21,564 nucleotides of DNA from Accumulibacter sp. (lineage in GTDB: Bacteria; Pseudomonadota; Gammaproteobacteria; Burkholderiales; Rhodocyclaceae): contig DPSD01000693.1 in assembly GCA_003538495.1 (NCBI GenBank), forward strand, positions 3,009-24,572. The letters are read 5' to 3'. Made by a program: the position numbers and the translations under genes. Shown one piece after another: positions 16,329-21,564 of the stretch (within the stretch, counting starts at the first letter, position 1; every line of letters starts with the position of its first letter). A model generated the notes under the pieces. That model worked only from the letters and a program-made list of their open reading frames with translations. It did no database searches and had not been told where the DNA came from.

Positions 16329-17612
16329 ATGGAAAATTTTCTGCCGGAAGTCCGCGAGCAATATGAGGCGCTGCCGTATCCGCCGCGCGACCCGGAAGAC
16401 GAGCGCCGGCGCCTGCTGACCACCTGGCTCGATTCGCTGGCGATGATCAACCACTATTGCTTCGCCGGCGACCGGGATTTTGGCGACGGCTTCCGCGTTC
16501 TGGTCGCCGGCGGCGGCACCGGTGACGGGACGATCTACCTCGCCGAACAACTGCGCGCGACCAGCGCCCGGATTGTTCATTGTGATCTCAGCGCCGCGAG
16601 CATTGCCATCGCCCGCCGGCGCGCCGAAATCCGTGGCCTGGACAACATCGACTGGCTGCAGGCGTCGCTGCTTGAACTGCCGCAGCTTGGTCTCGGCGAG
16701 TTCGACTACATCAACTGCTCGGGTGTGCTGCATCACCTGGACGATCCCGACGCCGGCCTGCGCGCACTGACGCGGGTTCTGGCCGCCGACGGCGCGATCG
16801 GAATGATGGTGTACGCCACCTACGGGCGGACCGGCGTGTACCAGATGCAGGAGCTGCTGCGCCAGATCAACAGCCGTACCGAGAGCATCGCCGGTCGCCT
16901 CGACAACGCGCGGCAGGTGTTGTCGATGCTGCCGGCGACGAACTGGTTCGCGCGCGGCGAGCAGCTGTTCTTCGACCACCGGCGGGGCGACGCCGGCATT
17001 TACGATCTGCTGCTGCATGCGCAAGATCGCTCGTACACCGTCGAGCAGCTCTATTGCTGGCTGCACGACGAGCACGGGTTCCACATTGAATTCTCCGACG
17101 TCGGTCGCGGTCGGTCGCCGTACCTGCCGCAACTGATCCTGGCGCCACGGCCAGCGCCCTTCCTGGCGACCGTCGCCCGCATGCCGCTGCGACAGCAGCA
17201 GGCGATCGCCGAATTGCTCGGCGGCACGCTGGTCACGCATTCCTTCTTTCTCACCCGCGGCAGCCGGGTCGCCGCTTACCGAGACCCGGCGAGCGTCCCC
17301 TTCTTCTGCCACGAACCGATTACCGGACCGGAACTGTCGGCGCTCATCCACCGCCACGCCGGCAGCCCCTTTGTCCTGCGACACAGCCACACCGGTGTCA
17401 ACGCCCAGGTCGATACCGGCCGCTACGGCAAGTTCATCCTCCAGTACATCGACGGCCGACGCAGCTTCGACGAGGTCTTTTCGCTGGTCCGCGGCGAGGA
17501 GAAGTTCCGCCAGTCGCCGCCGACCAACGCCGCGCTGTTCGAGGATTTTGCGGCACTTTACGAAATCCTCAACGCGATCGAGCGTATGCTACTGACGCGC
17601 CGCCGGACCTGA
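16329..17612 (+). CDS. Class I SAM-dependent methyltransferase with an extra C-terminal domain
   Basis: This is a cytosolic 427-residue protein. A short N-terminal helix, EQYEALPYPPRDPEDERRR, precedes a Rossmann methyltransferase domain at about 50-180. Motif I is FRVLVAGGGTGDGT (55-68), the acidic SAM-ribose contact is Asp86 in IVHCDLS, and motif IV is FDYINCSGVLHHLDDP (125-140). The enzyme fold is therefore secure, but the substrate is unknown. Residues about 280-427 form a separate domain. Its segment GKFILQYIDGRRSFDEVFSL resembles the winged-helix pattern of PqqD-like or HPr-rel-A domains, suggesting peptide or protein binding; this is inference. The ATG at 16329 fits the conserved N-terminus but lacks a clear ribosome-binding site. 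An in-frame ATG at 16260, inside thrB, is a weaker alternative. It probably depends on read-through from thrB. Confidence 0.85.
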   Translation: MENFLPEVREQYEALPYPPRDPEDERRRLLTTWLDSLAMINHYCFAGDRDFGDGFRVLVAGGGTGDGTIYLAEQLRATSARIVHCDLSAASIAIARRRAEIRGLDNIDWLQASLLELPQLGLGEFDYINCSGVLHHLDDPDAGLRALTRVLAADGAIGMMVYATYGRTGVYQMQELLRQINSRTESIAGRLDNARQVLSMLPATNWFARGEQLFFDHRRGDAGIYDLLLHAQDRSYTVEQLYCWLHDEHGFHIEFSDVGRGRSPYLPQLILAPRPAPFLATVARMPLRQQQAIAELLGGTLVTHSFFLTRGSRVAAYRDPASVPFFCHEPITGPELSALIHRHAGSPFVLRHSHTGVNAQVDTGRYGKFILQYIDGRRSFDEVFSLVRGEEKFRQSPPTNAALFEDFAALYEILNAIERMLLTRRRT

Positions 17613-17687
17613 CGCCGGGCGTGGACGCCAGGGCCGTCGAATGGGCCTCCGAACCGGGACAGCCATCAGGCGCGTGCCGCACACGCC

Positions 17688-17716
17688 TTGCTTCGTCCGC
17701 TCCCGGCCGCTAGCAT
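17688..17716 (+). promoter_or_regulatory. Candidate promoter for the BPSS1780-nadD gene cluster
   Basis: TTGCTT (17688-17693) and TAGCAT (17711-17716) are spaced 17 bp apart within the 134-bp gap after the methyltransferase gene. The predicted start is near 17723, about 24 bases before the next ATG. The hexamers match consensus at about 4 of 6 positions each. It is the only plausible promoter I see in the gap. Confidence 0.35.
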
Positions 17717-17746
17717 TCGTTAACCTGATCTCATACGAGCATCGAC

Positions 17747-18484
17747 ATGCAATCCTTCCCGATCCCCGCGCCACAGTTCAAGGGCAGCAGCCGCCGCGTC
17801 GAGGCCGGCAGCGCCCTGAACTGGTTCAGGCAGGGCTGGGCCATCTTCATCGCCAGTCCGGGCATCTGGATGGCGATGATGGTGATCCTGGTCGTCATTT
17901 ACCTGGGTCTGGCGATCGTCCCGCTGATTGGTCAACTCGCCGCCCACTTGCTGACCCCGGTGCTCGCTGCCGGCATGCTGCTGGCCTGCCAGAAAGTCAG
18001 CGCCGGACAGACCCCGGAAATCACCGATCTTTTCGCCGGTTTCCAGCGCAGCACCGGCGCCCTGGTGACGCTCGGCGTGCTTTACATGCTTGGCATGCTG
18101 GCGGTATTCCTGATGGTGCTCCTGCTGGTTGGCGGCGGGATGGCCGGCGGGATGATGATCAACGAGCCGGTCGGCGCCGGGATCGCCGTCGGCGCGATGC
18201 TCATCGCAGGCATTGTCGCGCTGCTGCTGTCAGTGCCGCTGGTGATGGCCATCTGGTTCGCCCCGGCGCTGGTCGTTTTCAACGGCATGCCGCCGGTCGA
18301 CGCGCTGAAGGCCAGCTTCAACGCCTGCCTCAAGAACAGCGTGCCATTCCTGGTCTATGGTCTGCTCGCGATGGTCCTGTGCTTCTTCGCTGCGCTGCCC
18401 GTCGGACTCGGGTTCCTGGTTCTCGGACCGGTCCTGGCCGGCTCCGTGTACGCGTCCTATCAAGACATTTTCCTGGCCACCTGA
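17747..18484 (+). CDS. BPSS1780-family membrane protein (first of tandem pair)
   Basis: This 245-residue inner-membrane protein of unknown function has five or six hydrophobic helices. An N-terminal amphipathic stretch precedes GWAIFIASPGIWMAMMVILV. Later landmarks include LLTPVLAAGMLLACQKVSAG, ALVVFNGMPPVDALKASFNA (the conserved loop WFAPALV...DALK before a helix), and a C-terminal helix ending YASYQDIFLA. This pattern, including the final YxDIF, fits the BPSS1780-like family, common in betaproteobacteria. Its gene is followed at 13 bp by a paralogue with the same pattern. The ribosome-binding site is weak. The family has no established biochemical role. The two products could form a heteromeric complex. 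Confidence 0.8.
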   Translation: MQSFPIPAPQFKGSSRRVEAGSALNWFRQGWAIFIASPGIWMAMMVILVVIYLGLAIVPLIGQLAAHLLTPVLAAGMLLACQKVSAGQTPEITDLFAGFQRSTGALVTLGVLYMLGMLAVFLMVLLLVGGGMAGGMMINEPVGAGIAVGAMLIAGIVALLLSVPLVMAIWFAPALVVFNGMPPVDALKASFNACLKNSVPFLVYGLLAMVLCFFAALPVGLGFLVLGPVLAGSVYASYQDIFLAT

Positions 18485-18497
18485 GCTCCCTGACCAC

Positions 18498-19271
18498 ATG
18501 CAAGCACTGACTCTTCCCGCCGCGCACGGCTGGCGCTGGCTGACCGATGGCTTTCGGATTTTTCGCCGGAACCATCTGCTGCTGACCTTCCTGGTGGTCA
18601 GCTACTGGATGCTGATGGCCGTGGTGAACGTCATCCCGCTGGTCGGAACGATCGCCACCACGCTGTGCATCCCGGCGTTTTCGGTCAGCCTGATGAATGC
18701 CTGCCGAAACATCGACCGGGGCATCGCGCTGGGTCCGCAACTGCTGTTCTCCGGTTTCGAGAACAACCTGCGCTCGCTGCTCACGCTGGGCGCCATCTAC
18801 CTGGTGGCAATGGTCGGAATTCTGGCCGTCTCGGCGCTGGCCGATGGCGGCGCGCTGATGCAGATGATGCTTGCCGGCGAGAAGCCGGATGAGGAAGCGA
18901 TGAGCAGCGGCCGGCTGCTGCTGGCGACGCAGGTCGCACTGGTCTTGCTGTGTCCGCTGGTGATGGCCTACTGGTACGCACCCGTTCTCGCCGGATGGCA
19001 CGATCTGCCGCCAGGCAAAGCGCTGTTCTTCAGCTTCGTCGCCTGTCTCCGGAACTGGCGAGCCTTCCTGGTTTACTCGCTGGCGGTGATGGGCGCCGCG
19101 CTGCTGGTGCCGCTGCTGGTGGGCGTTCTCGCGGCGCTGTTTCCGGACAGCGCCGCGCTGCTGACTGTCCTGCTCTCGGTGCTGCTGATCCTGATACTCG
19201 CGCCAACGCTGTTTGCCAGTTTCTACGTCAGTTACCGGGACGTTTTCGTGACCACCCGAGCCGATGGCTGA
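18498..19271 (+). CDS. BPSS1780-family membrane protein (second of tandem pair)
   Basis: This 257-residue inner-membrane protein is a paralogue of the preceding gene. Shared landmarks include GWRWLTDGFRIFRRNHLLL at the N-terminus, the PLVMAYWYAPVLAGWHDLPP loop followed by GKALFFSFVACLRNWRAFLV, and the C-terminal YVSYRDVFVT, matching YASYQDIFLA in the first copy. It has about six hydrophobic helices. The true start is the ATG at 18498, since the longer upstream reading overlaps the first copy. Its last 8 bases overlap the start of nadD, so expression of nadD is probably coupled to it. Function is unknown. Confidence 0.8.
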   Translation: MQALTLPAAHGWRWLTDGFRIFRRNHLLLTFLVVSYWMLMAVVNVIPLVGTIATTLCIPAFSVSLMNACRNIDRGIALGPQLLFSGFENNLRSLLTLGAIYLVAMVGILAVSALADGGALMQMMLAGEKPDEEAMSSGRLLLATQVALVLLCPLVMAYWYAPVLAGWHDLPPGKALFFSFVACLRNWRAFLVYSLAVMGAALLVPLLVGVLAALFPDSAALLTVLLSVLLILILAPTLFASFYVSYRDVFVTTRADG

Positions 19272-19938
19272 GCAGCCAGGCGGCAAGCCGCTGGGGATCT
19301 TCGGCGGCACCTTCGATCCGGTTCATTTCGGGCACTTGCGCCTCGCCGAAGAGGCCGCCGACTGTCTCGACCTGACCGGCGTGCGCTGGATTCCGAGCGG
19401 CCAGCCGGCGCTGCGCGACACGCCGCAGGTGACCGCGCGCCAGCGCCTGGCGATGGTCCGGCTGGCGATTGCCGAGAACCCGACCTTCGAAGTCGATGCC
19501 TCCGAAGTCGACGCCGCCCGGCCCAGCTACACCGTGCTAACCCTCGAACGTCTGCGCCAGGCCGACCAGTGCGGCCGGCGCCAGCCGCTGGTCTTGCTGC
19601 TCGGTGCCGACGCCTTCGCCGCCCTGCCCGGCTGGTACCGCTGGCAGTCGCTGCTCGAACTGGCGCACATTGGCGTCGCCCACCGCCCGGGTTTCCCGAT
19701 CGACCCCAGCCGGCTGCCGGCCGAGCTGGCCGCCTGCTACGGTGAGCGCTACTGCACCGATCGATCGGCCCTGGCCGAAACGCCCGCCGGTCGCATCGCC
19801 AGCTTTGCGATGACCCAGCTGGCGATCTCGGCGACGCAGATTCGGACGCTGCTGGCCAGCGGCTGCAGTCCCCGCTATTTGCTGCCTGACGAAGTAATCG
19901 CTTATATTCGAAACCAACATCTTTACCCGGAGCACTGA
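19264..19938 (+). CDS. nadD: Nicotinate-nucleotide adenylyltransferase
   Basis: The enzyme joins nicotinate mononucleotide and ATP to make deamido-NAD, an essential step in NAD synthesis. At 224 residues it has the usual length. The nucleotidyltransferase motif is GIFGGTFDPVHFGHL, with HFGH at 21-24. The second signature, ISATQIR (188-194), is a variant of ISSTxxR. LLLGADAFAALPGWYRW and HRPGF are also typical NadD segments. The ATG overlaps the preceding membrane-protein gene by 8 bp. rsfS begins 8 bp after the stop. nadD-rsfS-rlmH is a widely conserved bacterial cluster. Confidence 0.96.
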   Translation: MAEQPGGKPLGIFGGTFDPVHFGHLRLAEEAADCLDLTGVRWIPSGQPALRDTPQVTARQRLAMVRLAIAENPTFEVDASEVDAARPSYTVLTLERLRQADQCGRRQPLVLLLGADAFAALPGWYRWQSLLELAHIGVAHRPGFPIDPSRLPAELAACYGERYCTDRSALAETPAGRIASFAMTQLAISATQIRTLLASGCSPRYLLPDEVIAYIRNQHLYPEH

Positions 19939-19946
19939 ACCCCCCC

Positions 19947-20324
19947 ATGAAACTGCCGCAGTTGGAAAAGCTCGTCGTCGACGCGCTGGAGGACATCAAG
20001 GGCCGCGATATAGAGGTCATCAACACCACCCGTTTGACCTCGCTGTTCGACTGCATCGTGGTCGCCTGCGGTGACTCCAACCGGCAGGTCAGATCGCTGG
20101 CTCGCAACGTCCAGGACAAGGCACGCGAAGCGGGGGTGCACGTACTCTCGTGCGAAGGCGAGGAGACTGGCGACTGGGTTCTGGTCGACCTTGGCGACAT
20201 CGTGGTGCACGTCATGCAGCCCGCCGTTCGCAGCTACTACCGGCTCGAAGAGCTCTGGGGAGGCAAGGGGCCGGCACGCGTGCGCCGGGCCACCACGGCG
20301 GTGCAGACCACAGACGAGGGATGA
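19947..20324 (+). CDS. rsfS: Ribosomal silencing factor RsfS
   Basis: RsfS binds ribosomal protein L14 (uL14) on the large subunit and blocks subunit joining during starvation. The 125-residue protein has the full domain: VVDALEDIKGRDIEVINTTR, LTSLFDCIVVACGDSNRQVR, GDWVLVDLGDIVVHVM and a C-terminal YYRLEELWGG. This is the family's standard pattern and length plus a short basic tail. The last 4 bases overlap the rlmH start (ATGA), so the two are translationally coupled. The upstream GGAG lies about 14 bases from the ATG, within a run of C, so initiation may also rely on coupling to nadD. Confidence 0.96.
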   Translation: MKLPQLEKLVVDALEDIKGRDIEVINTTRLTSLFDCIVVACGDSNRQVRSLARNVQDKAREAGVHVLSCEGEETGDWVLVDLGDIVVHVMQPAVRSYYRLEELWGGKGPARVRRATTAVQTTDEG

Positions 20325-20791
20325 AGCTCGCCATTCTCGCCGTTGGCCACAAGCCCCCGGCCTGGGTGGCGCAGGGCTGCGCCGAATACCTCAAGCGGAT
20401 GCCGCGCGAACTGCCGCTGGCGATCGTCGAGATCAAGCCGGAAACGCGCGGCTCGAAAAGCCGCGAACAACTGCTGGCCGCCGAGAAAGCCCGCCTGCTG
20501 GCGGCGCTCAACGGCTACGGGCGGGTGGTCGTCCTCGACGAGCGAGGCGACGATCTGTCGACCCTGCGCCTGGCCGAACGGCTGCAAGGCTGGATGCGCG
20601 TCGGCGGGGCGACTGCCTTCGTGATCGGCGGCGCCGATGGTATCGACGAGGACTTGAAGCTGCAGGCCGACGAGGCGATCCGCCTCTCCAGCCTGACCCT
20701 GCCGCACGCCCTGGCCAGGCTGATTCTCTGCGAGCAACTCTATCGGGCGACCAGCGTCGTTCGCCAACATCCTTACCATCGGGAGGGCTGA
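20321..20791 (+). CDS. rlmH: 23S rRNA pseudouridine-1915 N3-methyltransferase RlmH
   Basis: RlmH is a SPOUT-class enzyme that methylates pseudouridine 1915 of 23S rRNA in assembled 70S ribosomes, using SAM. The 156-residue length is standard. It starts MKLAILAVGHKPPAWV and has the SAM-binding knot loop FVIGGADGID (100-109), then LPHALARLILCEQLYRA. It ends HPYHREG, the signature C-terminus needed for activity. AGGG directly precedes the ATG, and the start overlaps the rsfS stop. The stop overlaps the maf start by one base (TGATG). Confidence 0.97.
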   Translation: MKLAILAVGHKPPAWVAQGCAEYLKRMPRELPLAIVEIKPETRGSKSREQLLAAEKARLLAALNGYGRVVVLDERGDDLSTLRLAERLQGWMRVGGATAFVIGGADGIDEDLKLQADEAIRLSSLTLPHALARLILCEQLYRATSVVRQHPYHREG

Positions 20792-21414
20792 TGTCACTCG
20801 CCGCACAGCACGCACGGGTACACCTGGCGTCGCGCAGCCCGCGACGGCGCGACCTGCTGACGCAGATCGGCGTCGGCTTCGACACCATTGCCTTCCGCAG
20901 CACGGCACGCGGCGACCCGGAGCTCGACGAGACGCCGCTGCCCGGTGAAGAGGCGACCCGCTACGTCGAGCGGATCGCCCGCAACAAGGCCGAGCTGGGC
21001 TGCCGTATCGTCTACTGGCGCCGGCTGGTCGCGCAGCCGGTACTGGCCGCCGACACGACCATCGAACTGGCCGGCCAGTTGATCGGCAAGCCAGGCGACG
21101 CCGAAGACGCCCGACGCATGCTGCACCGCCTGTCCGGCCGTACCCACCGCGTGCTGACGGCGATGGCGATCGGCTTCGAGGGGCGCGTCGAAATGGCCCG
21201 ATCGATCAGTGAGGTCCGTTTTCGCCAGCTTGATGACCGCGAAATCGATCGCTACGTCGACAGCGGCGAGCCGATGGACAAAGCAGGCGCCTATGGCATC
21301 CAGGGTCGTGCGGCGATGTTCGTCGAGCACCTTGCCGGCAGCTACACCGGGGTGATGGGCCTGCCGCTGTGCGAAACCGCGCAGTTGCTGAAAAGCTTCG
21401 GCTACCAGCCGTAG
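20791..21414 (+). CDS. maf: Maf family nucleoside triphosphate pyrophosphatase (YhdE-type, dTTP/UTP)
   Basis: This is a house-cleaning enzyme that hydrolyses nucleoside triphosphates to monophosphate and pyrophosphate. At 207 residues it has the hallmark LASRSPRRRDLL (13-23), the catalytic Asp88 in LAADTTIEL, and GKPGDAEDARRML with LSGRTHRVLT. It also has EPMDKAGAYGIQGRAAMFV, which matches E. coli YhdE (dTTP/UTPase) more than YceF. The subtype is therefore likely but not tested. GGGAGGG precedes the ATG at 20791. An insert of about ten residues before the catalytic Asp (CRIVYWRRLVAQP) is slightly longer than in E. coli. In many relatives rng follows maf; here a response regulator gene follows instead, 25 bp away. 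Confidence 0.94.
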   Translation: MSLAAQHARVHLASRSPRRRDLLTQIGVGFDTIAFRSTARGDPELDETPLPGEEATRYVERIARNKAELGCRIVYWRRLVAQPVLAADTTIELAGQLIGKPGDAEDARRMLHRLSGRTHRVLTAMAIGFEGRVEMARSISEVRFRQLDDREIDRYVDSGEPMDKAGAYGIQGRAAMFVEHLAGSYTGVMGLPLCETAQLLKSFGYQP

Positions 21415-21439
21415 CCGTCGCCAGGCACCCGGAACCCCC

Positions 21440-21564
21440 GTGCGCATTCTGCTGGTTGAAGACGACGCTTTGCTTGGCGACGGTATCCGCGCCGGTCTGA
21501 AGCTGGCGGACTACGCCGTCGACTGGGTCCGTGACGGCGATGCCGCGCGGCTGGCACTGCTCGA
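21440..21564 (+). CDS. OmpR-family response regulator (partial, N-terminal 41 residues)
   Basis: The frame starts at a GTG and runs off the right edge. The visible start, MRILLVEDDALLGDGI, is the classic receiver-domain beginning with the acidic pocket Glu7-Asp8-Asp9. The next segment, LADYAVDWVRDGDAARLAL, is typical of QseB/PmrA-like OmpR regulators. The phospho-acceptor Asp and the DNA-binding domain lie beyond the window. GGAA upstream supports the GTG start. A partner kinase is probably further right, but this is not visible. Confidence 0.85.
   Translation, partial: MRILLVEDDALLGDGIRAGLKLADYAVDWVRDGDAARLALL

Overview
This window has no rRNA, tRNA, insertion sequence or CRISPR array that I can see. 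It is GC-rich, densely coded chromosomal DNA from a betaproteobacterium. The gene orders polA / divergent DUF2782 gene / thrB and nadD-rsfS-rlmH-maf are typical of Betaproteobacteria, and the mix of protein families suggests the Rhodocyclales, perhaps a Candidatus Accumulibacter relative. The genus is inference; I could not run a search.

Layout. Positions 1-4401 (minus strand) look like one four-gene envelope operon, read right to left: an AI-2E family permease, a NodT-type outer-membrane efflux lipoprotein, an HlyD/YibH-type periplasmic adaptor, and a DUF2955 inner-membrane protein that runs off the left edge. A candidate sigma70 promoter lies upstream at 4539-4567. Positions 4580-8518 (minus) hold a 1312-residue sensor histidine kinase with two tandem periplasmic Venus-flytrap domains, one membrane span, four PAS domains and a HisKA/HATPase core. 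Positions 8776-9402 (minus) encode a DUF2242 lipoprotein behind a strong-looking promoter. Positions 9619-11779 (minus) hold a glutathione S-transferase and, upstream of it, a GadB-type glutamate decarboxylase. Positions 11888-14629 (minus) are polA with all three activities intact.

The strand switches in the 283-bp gap at 14630-14912. Rightward genes follow: a small exported DUF2782 protein, homoserine kinase thrB, a two-part SAM-dependent methyltransferase, two tandem BPSS1780-family membrane proteins, then nadD, rsfS, rlmH and maf, tightly packed or overlapping. The N-terminus of an OmpR-family response regulator lies at the right edge.

How the parts relate. The left operon probably forms an envelope-spanning export system with a DUF2955 protein in place of a classical pump. 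The right half is a housekeeping block (NAD synthesis, ribosome hibernation and maturation, nucleotide sanitation). The middle is the most interesting area. A kinase with EvgS/BvgS-like sensor architecture sits three genes from a glutamate decarboxylase that keeps the pH-gating C-terminal histidine. In E. coli, EvgS controls the glutamate-decarboxylase acid-resistance system, so the proximity is suggestive but unproven.

No gene-free stretch exceeds 300 bases. The largest are 4402-4579, 8519-8775 (nothing convincing seen), 9403-9618, 14630-14912 and 17613-17746.
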